A DNA stretch of 64,000 nucleotides, taken from assembly GCA_001632425.1 (NCBI GenBank), contig KV425582.1:4611-68610 (forward strand), written 5' to 3'. The stretch comes from Neolentinus lepideus HHB14362 ss-1. Its lineage: Eukaryota > Basidiomycota > Agaricomycetes > Gloeophyllales > Gloeophyllaceae. The number at the start of each line of letters is the position of its first letter. Position 1 is the first letter of the stretch. The position numbers were made by a program, and so were the translations under genes. The notes under the pieces are model-generated. The model was not told the DNA's origin. It saw only the letters and a program-made list of their open reading frames with translations, and did no database searches. Positions 48,556 to 59,341 of this stretch are shown here, one piece after another.

Positions 48556-51265
48556 TCATAAGGCCCAGATCTTGACCATTGCGTCACGGCCACCAGATAC
48601 AAGGTAGCGATCCATGTATCTCAACTTCTCTACTGGGCGAGTGTGGCCGTTCGTTAACAAGGTAGAGTGTTGCATACTGGTGCGGTTGTAGATCTACAAC
48701 GCCAAGTGAGCTATAGCCGTGGAACAGCGGCGAATGGCGACGAACCTTTATTCCATTTTCGCCAGTCGCGGCGACTATCTTCCTGCTGTCGAACTGCAAG
48801 GCAGTAACAGCATGGTCATACTTGAGTGTCTCGAAGATACCGCCCGTACGCAGGTCCCATATCTGGAACCTTGTCAGGCGTCGCCCTTCTATATATGCGT
48901 CCGAGACTCACCCGAATGCTCTTATCGAGACTACCACTCGCGACATAGATCTCGTCAAATTGCAAGCATGTGACAGGACCTGTATGGCCTAGCAATGTCC
49001 GATGTGTCTGGCCAGTTCGCACTAAAAGACAACGTCAATTTTACATCAGCGATGGAAGCGCACATACAACTCACTATCCCACATTCGCACGGCACCGTCA
49101 CCACTTCCACTTACCAGGGCATAACCCCAGAACTGGACAGCGCCCACGAAGTCCTGATACATCTCCCAGCTCCCGTCAGCATACGGAGGAGTAGGTACAG
49201 CAAAGGAACCGGCAGCTGCGGCTGCTCCAGGGATAAGATGTGCGGGCAATCCTGAACCCGGTGTCGACGATGTGGGGTGCGAAATCGCCCAGAGAATGTC
49301 CATTGTCATGACACACTGACCTGTACTCAGGTCCCACTGTCGCAGCGTCTTGTCCGAAGCTCCTGTAACCTGCAGATCCCGATAGTATTATGAACGGAGT
49401 CATCGGAGCTCGAGGAGGGACTTACTAGACAGTCGTCTTCGAAGTACAGCGTGGATACAGCCTTACTGTGTCCTTCCAGGACCCGTACGCAAGGACCCGT
49501 TTTCTCTGCTGCGCTCCCGTTCGTACCATTTCTTATTGACTTGACGCCATTGGGCTTCTCAATCAGCTCCCCATCGTCCTCATGGCTATCATCCCCTTCC
49601 TCAGTCACGACACTCAGCTCTCCTACGCCCTCCCAGTCATCCTCCTCATCCACCCTTCCAAGATCCCACAATCTCACGGCGCCGTCCTCACCACCAGTTA
49701 AACATACGTTGTCCTCAACTTGTACGCACTTGACGGCACCCCTGTGACCTCTTAGCCGGCCGATTTCCTCACCCGTGAGCAGGTCCCACACTCGAGGCTG
49801 AGAATCCTCTTGCGAGGCAGTAACTAATGTACCATAGGGTTCGGAGAAATCGAGTGCAGTGATTGGAGTCTGGTGACTGTCAAGTGACTATATGCGCAAA
49901 CGACTTGTCAATAAACCTGGCTAACCTATTTTAACACGTCAAGGTTCAGGAGCTCACCATGAATGCGACGCCGGGGGGAAGTTCGTCATGCTCAGATGGT
50001 AAGAACGCAGGTCCTGGATGTTAAGTCCGTTACGTCATAAATAATGGGACTATCAAAAGTCCGTACCTTTACGCCGCCGTGAGCTCTGCGGAACCTGTGA
50101 AGATGGTCTCTGTGAATTTCCTCTTGCGCCTGCTTCCAGTTCGAGCTGTTCTCGAACGCCCTCGACTACAATCGCGTAAACATGAGTGATCTATTCATCC
50201 CCTAATGGACTTACGTTCGTCATCGAGCTCCAGGTCGTCCTCTTGCAACTTAAGGAGATCGTGCTCGAGCTTTTGTCTGATTTTGTCTAACGTCTCAATC
50301 TTATTCGTGATTTCGACGATTTCGTTATTAATTAAAGTCTTAATGTTGAAAGCCACATTAACCATGGCAAGACGACGGAAGATATATATGACTCACGCTT
50401 TTGACATGGAGGTTCTCCTTGTCGCGTTTGATCTCATCCGACTGACGCCTGAGCTCCTCCAGACCAAGCTTCTTACCCGCTGTCAAGCTCTCCCGCCCTC
50501 TTCTCCGGCCTCTCCCCCTTTCTTTCCGACTCCGACCACCCACCACAACCATATCCTCCTCACTCACCACGCTTTGCGACTCATGGTTGCTGTCATGGTC
50601 CTCCTCTTCCGTCAGCAAGCCCCTCGCACTCATACCCAACCTCCTCAGCCCCAGCTTCTCCCCCACTTCCACATTCCTTGTCTGCCTTCTTCGCGAACGG
50701 CTCTTCTCCGCACTAGGAATCGTCGCGTTAAATCCGCGAAGGAGACTTACATCGTTCGCCACGCCCTCTGGCTCCGGTACCTCCGCGTCCAGCAACTCCT
50801 CCGTTGCCTCCACAATCTGGAGGTCACGTGAGGTTATACGGCGCCCGCCCAAGCTCATACGCATCGGAGCGCGACCAAGCGTTGCAAAGTCGAGTGAATG
50901 TGAGGAATAGGACGACTTCTCTCGTATGTTTGGTTTGGACCGTGACGAGACGGTTGCGGCGGCGTTCATCATCCTTGGGGTCATGATAACGGGTGCCACT
51001 ACAAACATGGCATATTCAGCGGGCCCTAAACGTCCGCTCTCCTAGAGACCAAGACAGAGAAAGACCCACAGTCAGACAGAATCTTATTCGAATCGCCTCG
51101 TCGGTGGAAAGGTGCCATGATAGCCTTGGATACCACCTCAAGCTTGCTTGGCCCGGAGGACGAAGTGGAGGCCGAACCCGCTGCCGCTTCTGCTACAAGA
51201 GGGTCGAGTGCTACGCGGGCGCTACGCCTTTTGTCTTTATTGGGAGGCCCGCCAGAGTTGGCCAT
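48556..51265 (-). CDS. Mitochondrial division protein Mdv1/Caf4-like (WD40)
   Basis: Adaptor that binds Fis1 on the outer mitochondrial membrane through its N-terminus and recruits the dynamin Dnm1 through its WD40 propeller. In order: a disordered N-terminal part, a charged segment, a coiled coil ([20 protein letters not shown] then [14 protein letters not shown]), then about seven WD40 blades, for example [53 protein letters not shown] and a final DAMVKIWAL before the stop. A large acidic loop interrupts one blade (49560-49640). The N-terminal exon (ATG at 51265, [17 protein letters not shown]) and its 44-nt junction to the exon near 51016 are less certain; the gene could start at 51008. 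Confidence 0.8.
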
Positions 51266-51515
51266 GGCGATTGGCGAGGGCGTCGGCGACAGAATGTGGA
51301 AGTAGGAGGTAGTTGGTTTGAAGACTCGGAATAAAACGCGTCCAGAGACTCGTTGCGGCAGGGATGTAGTGCCGTGGGACCCCGCGGACCTTGACTGCAT
51401 ACTTTCCACGCCTCAAAAGTCTATCATATGTTATCCCACAATATACCCGTGAATTAGCTCGTGAATATCAATACAGAGGGCTACAAATACAAGGCGATGG
51501 GTATTGCGAATGTCC

Positions 51516-52439
51516 TCATTGTGGCCAACCCAAGTCGAAGATAATGTCGAACCCATACGGTCGCATGCTGTATTCCCTTCTGAGCCAAGGCAGGTTTGGT
51601 TGCGAAGTCGCGAGAGTCAAAGGCTCAGAGGTCGAATCGGCACGAGCAATGGGTGTTGAATCGTCGACAGCAGGGGACGACGTCTCCGCAGGCTCTCTCG
51701 CCACTTCACCTCCTCTCCGTCTCCACATCAAAGCTGTGATGTCGCGTAACATGGCGCCGAGACGTGCTCGCGACAAGCTAGCAGCTGACGCAACGGTTTG
51801 ATTTCGAGAATCCGAGGAGCTGGTGGCTGCAAAATGGTCGGCCGAAGAGTCTCCCTGCTCGGTAGAGTCGTCGGATGAAGTATCTGGTGGTTCCGAGACA
51901 CTCTCCCCATCTCTCTTCTGCTTTGCCTCCTTCATCAAATCAAATTTGAGCTTCGCTATGCTGGCCCTCTCCCACTCCGTCACATTGAAGGGGTTAAAGA
52001 TGCCACCCAAAGACCAGTCAACCCAGCAGCGATCTGTCAGATGCATGACAGCAGGTTTGGGAACAGAGACGTTCGTCAGTGTGACATCCCAAGCGTCAGA
52101 GAAGGTGGTAACGTTCTCGGACCACGGGGCTGCCAGTGGACTGTCTATGGAGACTGGCTGCCAGTAGCATGACGACATGAACAAAGCCGTGAGCAGACTG
52201 ATGCAGTAAAAGCTATGTAGGGAGATCAGTTCTTCTGGTCCTGATATAGATTAATTGACGCGTACCAAGGCCGTGCATGGAGGACGAGAGAAAGCAAGAA
52301 CAGAATGAGAAAGTACGGCTGCGCAGACGGCACCGGTAGGATGAGCAGGGGTAGGAACCACCGCGTACACCTATAACAACATTTACCGAAGTGGTCAGCT
52401 GCTAGATACGAGCTGTGTGCGTTTGTGTACGTACAACAT
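51516..52439 (-). CDS. Unknown membrane protein
   Basis: Three exons (52439-52435, 52370-52266, 52212-51516) give 268 residues. Two or three hydrophobic helices fill the first ~65 residues (WFLPLLILPVP, PYFLILFLLSLVLHA, YCISLLTALFMSSCYW). A probable lumenal/extracellular part with N-glycosylation sequons (NVTTFSDAWDVTLTNVSVPK) follows, then a polar Ser/Asp/Glu-rich linker and a conserved-looking end (YSMRPYGFDIIFDLGWPQ). I do not recognise the family. The first coding exon is only 5 nt (ATGTT); open frame continues upstream without an ATG, and another ATG at 52510 is closed by a stop after four codons, so the start is uncertain. Divergent from p23. Confidence 0.6.
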
Positions 52440-52568
52440 CAGCGTTGGGAGTCGAAGGCAGACAAGAAATGCGCGACGGTAGAAATCGCGGAGATTTAGG
52501 AAGATGGCATGTCCACGTGGCTGAGTGGCGGCGTTACTGTGACGAAATGTGACGGGACGTGCCTCGGG

Positions 52569-52594
52569 ATTCCTGATTATTCTGGACTATTCCA
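52569..52594 (+). promoter_or_regulatory. Step-type heat-shock element upstream of p23
   Basis: Three TTC units with exactly 10-bp spacing (starting 52570, 52580 and 52590: ATTCC-tgatt-ATTCT-ggact-ATTCC) match the nTTCn-5-nTTCn-5-nTTCn arrangement bound by fungal Hsf1. It lies about 92-117 bp upstream of the p23 ATG. Confidence 0.7.
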
Positions 52595-52685
52595 AAAGCG
52601 CTGTACCAAGACGCCCATAGCTTCTATATCAGTCGTTGCATCCAGCCCTGGGATCTCCACTGCGACCCGCTTTTTGAATCTCAAC

Positions 52686-53587
52686 ATGCCGGCACACCCT
52701 GAAGTGCTTTGGGCCCAGCGCAGCTCGGAGACAGACGAGGCGAAGGTGAGTTAGTCGTGGATCGGATGGGGTACGCGTCTATTGGCCGGAACAATGACTG
52801 ATTTTTTGTGTCATTTAATTAAATGAATAGAACTTCGTCTATTTCACCGTAAATTTGCCTGACATCAAAGAGGAGACGCTTGAGTACAACCTTACACCTA
52901 CACACATCTCGTTCAAGGCGAAGGCCGGAAAGTACGTCGTCCTTTCCATGCATAAGTTCGCTCATTTGCTGAAGGTTTTTCTTTTTCTAGCGCTGCAAAG
53001 GGCATTGAGGAGAAGGAGTATGGCTTCGACTTCGACCTCTACGGTGAAGTTCTTCCTGAGGTACGCGCTCATCACCATATATCAGCGATTGTTCAGTCAT
53101 ATTTTCTTTATCGTTCCCAGCAATCATCAAAACGCCTAAATTCTCGTGACTTCTCCCTCATCCTTCGAAAGAAGGAGAAAAAGCTAGAGTACTGGCCCCG
53201 CCTGACAAAGGAGAAGATCAAGACGCCGTTCCTGAAGACGGATTTCAGCAAGTGGGTGGACGAGGACGAACAGGACGGTGACAAGGACATCAAGATCGAT
53301 GATGATTTCGACATGGGCGGTATGGGCGGTGGCATGCCGGGAATGGGCGGCATGGGTGGTATGCCGGGAATGGGAGGCATGGGCGATATGGACTTCGAAA
53401 AGGCAAGTTTAATCTGCTGTGCTGAAGTTCCTCGTATCTCGTGACTAAAAATGTTGTTTTCTAGATGATGGCAGAGATGGGCAGCGGTGCTGGCCCTTCC
53501 GGCTCAGCAGGCGCGGATGACGAAGGCGAGTCCGATTCGGACGACGGTGGACCCCCGCCTCTCGAAGAGCCCACTCCGGCTCCATGA
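52686..53587 (+). CDS. Hsp90 co-chaperone p23 (Sba1/Wos2)
   Basis: Binds ATP-bound Hsp90 and stabilises its closed state. Exons 52686-52745, 52831-52931, 52991-53060, 53121-53402 and 53465-53587 give 211 residues. The CS domain begins PEVLWAQRSSETDEAKNFVY and includes the core strand DFSLILRKKEKKLEYWPRL with the conserved WPRL. A Gly/Met-rich repeat (GGM/PGM units, 53311-53392) follows, typical of fungal and plant p23, then an acidic Pro-rich tail. The fourth intron starts GCAAGT (GC-AG), required to keep MDFEK-MMAEMG in frame. A step-type HSE lies upstream. Confidence 0.93.
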
Positions 53588-54844
53588 AAATGTAGGCAGA
53601 TAGAGGAAAATAGTTGTTGCCCGATTCAGTGTAGAAGAAGCATAACATTGTTGTTTTATCGGCTGCGGTTGCTTGTCTGCTACTGTTTGGAATCCTTCCA
53701 CTAGTACTATGATCATGGATTACCTATCCGTCTAGTACATATGATACTTGACATTCGCTTAACTGCACGTCTCAATAATCTTTCTGTCTTACCTCGACAC
53801 TTTGGTGCGACAAAAGCTCTCGTCATGTATTTGATTGCGCACTGAATTGCGATCGGCACATTCGCAAGAGTTCCGACCCTGCGATTCAGTTATTCATAAC
53901 TTCTGTGTATCCGTTGCTATCGAGGATGCAATAGAGCCCTGAAGTAACAAGAACATTGCTCAGTGTATCGATCCGAGAGGACTCACATTTGAGTACTGTC
54001 AGATTTAAATAAGTAGAAACCGTATTTACTTCGAGCTCGAGAGGATCGGAAGAATTCCTGTGGGATTTCTTGATCGCAAGGTTAGCTTCTGCGATTCGCA
54101 ACACCTTTACGTGGAATACTTGTGGCTTGATTGCCAGACACTGTGACGAAGTCACAATTGATGTCATCAGACTTGGCATCGATGACATGTAAGAATCTGT
54201 CTTGCCTCCTTTAATGCAACCCTATGTCATCCTACATGTGATGCTTGCTTCCTCGTACTATAGCCTCTCTACGATGCCCAAGCAAATGAGCAACTCTAAC
54301 CTTGCGATGATGTCACTGTTATCTTGTCACGTTGATCCCAGCCTGTCGCTTTGTACAAGGACATACACCGCGGGAGTTGTAGTCTTTTTGCAAAATGTTG
54401 GTGAAAATGCCGAAATGGGGGTAAAAGATTATCTTTTAGACCGTGGAAATACATTTTGATCAACATATTATTATTTCTTTCAGACAAGCGATGTGAACAG
54501 GCGGCAATTGACGATAGGTCAACCCCGTCCCGATCCGCTATAGCAAGTAAACCGGCTGGTTATTTGGTCCTGATCAACATATTGCAACTACTTTGCGCCA
54601 CCACGAAAAATGGACCACCTCGATTGCCGCCTTGAAAAGCTCTTGTCGTCTCGGCATGTCTATCCGAGAACGCGTATGTGCGGCATCTCGACTATCCCGG
54701 TCCGACAATTTCTAAAGAGTGTCCTTCTCTCCGCTACTATGACTAAATACCTGCAGGGCCTTGGGTTTATAAATCCTAGTAGTCTTGCGGTTAACAACAA
54801 CACACACACCCTCGCATACCTATATCCTTGGGAAAAACTTGAAG
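53588..54844. other. Intergenic before the SDR array
   Basis: About 1.26 kb. p23 3' UTR, then sequence without supported genes; frames at 53886-54188 (-), 54202-54459 (+) and 54610-54900 (+) show no domain. The right end holds the SDR promoter with a TATA box. Confidence 0.45.
54768..54774 (+). promoter_or_regulatory. TATA box of first SDR gene
   Basis: TATAAAT 71-77 bp upstream of the start codon at 54845. A matching TATAAAT lies upstream of the third SDR copy. Confidence 0.5.
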
Positions 54845-56034
54845 ATGCCCGAATCACAGGTCTGGTTGGTCACCGGTACTTCAACCGGTATTGGTCGTGA
54901 AATTGTCCTTGGTGAGCACTTTGATGGCGAGTCAGATGGAATCATCTCATTCACTAGTATGATTATAGCTGGCCTTGCGGCAGGGCACAAGGTAATCGCG
55001 ACTGCACGCAGCGCGGCTAAAATCAAGGATTTGGGAGAGAAGGGAGCATACACGATCGAACTCGACGTTTCTGCCCCCGCTGCCGAGCTTGAGAAAGGCG
55101 TTAAGCAGGCGCTGGCCGCGTATGGACACATTGATGTCCTTGTGAATAATGCAGCGCAGATTATGTTCGGTACTATCGAAGAGGCAAGGTCAGTGTGACA
55201 TGCAACGACAATATACTAACATATCTGACACATAATATAGCGAACAGGATGTGATGAGGATTTTCCAAACCAACTTATTCGGTCCTCGTATGTCATATGG
55301 CGGCGGATTGTGAACTGTGATACTGACGATCGTGACCAGTCACCCTTATCCGTCTTCTCCTGCCACACATGCGGGAGCGCAAATCAGGCACTATTGTGAA
55401 TATAGGCTCTATTGGAGGTAGGATACAACTCAATCCTCGCAAGGTCCTGTTTATGCAACAATCATTGGCAAGGAACTATCATATTCCCTGGCCTTGCCTC
55501 ATACCACGGAACGAAGTTTGCCCTCACAGGTGAGTCTGGGACACGCCATATTTTATATCATTCTGTATTAGCATTGAATGCAACCTGTTTTCCAGGATAC
55601 ACTGAGACGTTACATAACGAGGTGAAGCATCTCGGTATTCGAGCCGTGTATGTGGAGCTCGGCGACTTCAGGACGGAAATCCTGGACTCCGTACGTTCTC
55701 TTCAACGCTGGACACTTGCTCCGCGTACTGACCTTTGGCCCACCAGAACGTTAAAATGCTGACCGCTTCCGGGAAGATTGCCGAATACTATACCCCTGGC
55801 TCCGCCGCCAGCATAACGCAGGCTGGGATTGCGGAGCTCACAGGAAACCAGCCCGGTGACCCGAAGAAAGCGGCGGAGACGATTGTGCGGGTGTGTTCAG
55901 GGAAGGATCCCAGAGGGATTCCTCAGCGTCTGGTGCTCGGCAGCGACGCGGCCGAGAAGTCCAAGGCGAAGTTCAAAGCTCTAACAGAGAACGTGGAGAA
56001 ATGGGAGGATGTAGCCAAGAGCACAGATTATTAG
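54845..56034 (+). CDS. Short-chain dehydrogenase/reductase, tandem copy 1
   Basis: Classical SDR, NAD(P)(H)-dependent; substrate unknown. Seven exons (54845-54911, 54969-55188, 55241-55287, 55340-55417, 55473-55529, 55596-55690, 55747-56034) give 283 residues, all in frame. Motifs: cofactor-binding TGTSTGIG (residues ~10-17), ATARSAAK after beta-2 (Arg favours NADP), the NNAAQ motif, catalytic Ser in GSIGG, and YHGTK (Tyr and Lys). The C-terminal ~90 residues ([20 protein letters not shown], then [14 protein letters not shown]) are characteristic of a fungal SDR subgroup. The first intron has a normal GT donor. Shares exon structure with copy 3 at 57882. Confidence 0.88.
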
Positions 56035-56537
56035 TATCTCTGTACGAAGGTAAGCATTTATTGCTTATGATACTCGTTGTAGCTGAGGACTGTGCCGAAT
56101 GCTGTCTAGATTCTTGGTGAATGCATGTCAAGCAAATCCGTGTAGACTATCACGCTCGTAAGGGCATTGTCATACCCGGAATCGTGCTCCGCTGCGTCAT
56201 GAGTAGATGATTGTTAACTTCAATCTTTTTTGGGGCCATGGACGCGGGACATCTAGCGACATCAAGATGTTGAAAGTTCAAAGCTAAGTATGCGCCCTAT
56301 ATGGCGGCTTGGATTTTCTGTTATCTTCCTCGCGGGGATATGCGGCTCTAGTTGCACTACCTTCCATGGAGTCGGCGCTAATGCGAGCATGGATAGCATT
56401 GGCTCAGATAGGCTCTATGCGCTAAATACGGTCACAGCCCAGTGGGATATGGCTTAAGCCTTGTATTGAGTTCGATTGACGCGAGGACCTGTAATTGGGC
56501 GATGGTTCATATAATAGCGTACTCTAGCTTATGGAAC
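56035..56537. other. Spacer between SDR copy 1 and the pseudogene
   Basis: About 500 bases, no gene. It probably includes the copy 1 3' UTR and the decayed promoter of the pseudogene. Confidence 0.5.
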
Positions 56538-57525
56538 ATGTCTAATTCCAAGCTCTAGATGATACCAGGCTGCTTGTCTGGCATCGGTCGAGAAATTGCT
56601 CTCGGTATGTTACCCCTATTCTAAGAGACGTCCGTGCCGGCGGCTGGACACGAAGCCGTAGGACCGCGCACCATGACACTGCTCTGAAGTTCACCAAGAA
56701 TCTTGGATGTTCTTATCTGCACCATATGGAGAACTTGAGAAAGCCGTCGGAAAGGCCCTCGCTGTTATGGGCGCACAGATCGAAGAGACCGGGTATGCAC
56801 AATACTTGTCAGTATTACATGAAATAGTGATAAGCCACCCTCACAGCGAAGAGGAACTGAAGAGAATTTCCAAGTTAATTTATTTGGCTCCGGTGCGTTT
56901 CAATTCAAGCGAGAGTCAAGGGCATGATATTCATAACCAGACAATCTCATCCACCTTAAGCTTCTCTTGCTTGTATGCGAGAGCAGAAATCTGGTGTTAT
57001 CATCACGTCTGGCCTCTTGCGGGCGAATTCCTATCTTTCGATACCTCTTTGGCTCAGCAGCTCTCACTACTATCGATAGCTTCTCCTGGCATTGCTTCCT
57101 ACGGCGCCACGAAATGGGCTTTTGCAGGTAAACTCTGAGACGGCATTCGAAGCAACCAACCCACTCATAGTGGCGGATCTTACTATGGCCTGCGGCCTTA
57201 CACGCTGAAGTCGGGCATCTGGAACTGGGTACCTCTACTATCTATTCTGAGAGCTTGGGAACTTTTTGACAGATATTTTGAAACCAATGAGTAAACTGAC
57301 CTTTAGGGGTTGCATATATCCGAATGGTTATGGAGTTCTTGCTTCTGTTCTGCACGGCGAGTTCCAATGCCCGGTCCATCTCACAGTATCTCCAACTATT
57401 GTACACTTGGTTCTGTGGTCGGCGAAATGCAGCAGCAGCTTGCCATCTTGGACGCGAACCAGCCCGGCGGCTTCTCAAAGAAGGCTGCCGAGGTGGATGG
57501 ACCCAAGAGGATTGCGCCAGCGTAA
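56538..57525 (+). pseudogene. SDR tandem copy 2, pseudogene
   Basis: Lies between two intact SDR paralogues in the same orientation. Exon 1 starts ATGTCTAATTCC and is homologous to copy 3, but codon 7, Trp in both paralogues, is TAG. The cofactor motif is still readable (GCLSGIGREIAL). In exon 2 about 30 bases are missing: [14 protein letters not shown] of copy 3 collapses to MGAQI, deleting the NNAG motif. Later pieces survive in shifted frames: EEELKRIS, SPGIASYGATKWAFAG (active-site Tyr/Lys) and DANQPGGFSKKAAEV. Exon 6 is eroded. A functional product is not possible. Confidence 0.85.
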
Positions 57526-57881
57526 AGGGAGAACAGAAGTGCGAACCGTCTATATTCCAGGCAGGCAGCACTGCTTGTTTTCCATCATGGGGACACGTGA
57601 TCATTGCGTCGCGACTCTGCATGACGGAAAACAGCTGTGACAACATATCTCAACTGCGCAGTTAGCGAACTTGCGGCGAATAGTCTTCTCGATTAGACGC
57701 GGTTAGGCACGGCCCCACATCATTCAAAAGGATTCTGTCAGCCTACGTCAGCCTGCAATGCATCTAACTCAGGATCCTATACTAGTGGTAGACTTCGGCA
57801 ATTCTGCTATGACAAAGAGTTGTATTGTTATAAATGCATAGCACATATAAGATGTGGTGTGTACTTCGATTCTTCAAGGCA
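57526..57881. other. Spacer and promoter of SDR copy 3
   Basis: About 350 bases with no gene. A TATAAAT box lies near its right end. Confidence 0.5.
57829..57835 (+). promoter_or_regulatory. TATA box of SDR copy 3
   Basis: TATAAAT 47-53 bp upstream of the start codon at 57882. Confidence 0.5.
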
Positions 57882-59069
57882 ATGTCTGACTTTCAGGTCT
57901 GGTTGATAACAGGGTGCTCGTCTGGTATCGGTCGTGAAACAGTCCTCGGCGAGTCACCACGTCTTCATCGATCGTTACGCCCGGCTGACTCATGATTCAT
58001 CGGAGTGTAGTTGCTTTGGCTGCGGGTCACAAAGTTATAGCGACTGCACGCCGTGCTGATGCTCTGCGAGAGCTAGAGGAACTGGGCGCTTATGGTCTTT
58101 TCCTCGATGTCACATCTCCGGCAGCGGAATTGAGGAAAGCGGTCGAAACCGCTGTAGCCGTGTATGGGCGCATTGATGTCCTGGTCAACAATGCAGGCCA
58201 GATCATGCTTGGTACCCTCGAAGAAGCGAGGTCAGTGCTGGTACCCTAGAAGCCTGGCTCCATTTGAATTCGGCGCTATCTTGCCCCAGTGAGGAAGAAG
58301 TCAACAGAATTTTCCAGGTCAATTTGTTTGGGCCTAGTATGTAGCAGTATTAATGACATTCCACGCGGAGTATGTGGCTGACAGAGGTTGTCAGTCAATC
58401 TCATCCGCCTTATCTTGCCACACATGCGCGAGCGACGCTCCGGTACCATAATTAACTTTGGGTCGATTGCAGGTAAGTAACTGACTGTCTCAGAATGATG
58501 CCGCTTAACTTCTGGTCTCATAGGAACCGCTGGCTACGCCGGCGTGGCATCGTATGTTGGAACTAAATTTGCGCTCAAAGGTAAGTCAAGGTGATGGGAT
58601 TTCAATGATAATCTACTGACAATCACCGTCATTCTAAAAGGTTATACGGAGTCATTGAATGCAGAAGTAAAACATCTTGGCATCCGTGCAATCTATCTCG
58701 AGCTAGGGTATTTTAGGACGGGTGTTCTGGTATGTAGTCATGCTTCGGTCGACGTGAAGTGGACTCACCTTTGCTTTTCAGAAAGTGAGGATGCTGCGTG
58801 CTTCTCGTACAATCCCCGAGTACCACAGTCCCGGAACAGCTGCCAACAACATGGAGACCTGGATCGCTGAAAAGACGAGTACGCTGCCGGGCGATCCGAG
58901 GAAAGCTGCGGAAGTGATTGTTAGGGTATGCTCGGGTTTGGATGGCAGGGGCATTCCTGAATACCTCGCATTGGGCACCGATGCCTTGATGTCTGCCGGG
59001 GCGAAGATTCAATACGTCGCCGAGAATATTGAGAAATGGGAAGATGTATCCAGAAGTACGGATTTCTAA
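57882..59069 (+). CDS. Short-chain dehydrogenase/reductase, tandem copy 3
   Basis: Paralogue of copy 1. Exons 57882-57948, 58011-58230, 58290-58336, 58395-58472, 58524-58580, 58641-58729 and 58782-59069 give 281 residues; five of the first six exon lengths are identical to copy 1 and the last exon is the same length. Motifs: TGCSSGIG, ATARRADAL (Arg pair suggests NADP), NNAGQ, catalytic Ser in GSIAG, and YVGTK. Exon 6 is six bases shorter than in copy 1. The first intron begins GCGAGT, a GC donor, where copy 1 has GTGAGC. Substrate unknown; as in copy 1, no signal peptide is apparent. Confidence 0.88.
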
Positions 59070-59341
59070 CACCAGCAAATAGATTCCTGCCAGTAGAGAC
59101 TGAAAAGAACAAATCTGCAGTGTGCCTATGTCGTGGTTTGGGATTTATGGTTTAGGGAACGAGCATACATATAGCTGATCATCTGATCGCAGTCACATTA
59201 TTCTGGACGTTGGTGCCACTTAAGCTCGGTCACCGAGCAGCTAGCTAATTGGTGAAAATGCAGACGCAATGCGAGGGAGTTCAATAAAAATACAGTTAAA
59301 TGTGCGACGTTTGACTACAAATGCTGATAACAAGGCATTGA

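Noticed and set aside
51391..51801. 136-codon plus frame
   Set aside because: Antisense to the C-terminal exon of the membrane-protein gene; no independent evidence.
54845..59069. Biosynthetic gene cluster built around the SDR genes
   Set aside because: Neighbours are p23 and an Rxt3-type chromatin protein; no synthase, P450 or transporter is present, so a metabolite cluster is not supported.
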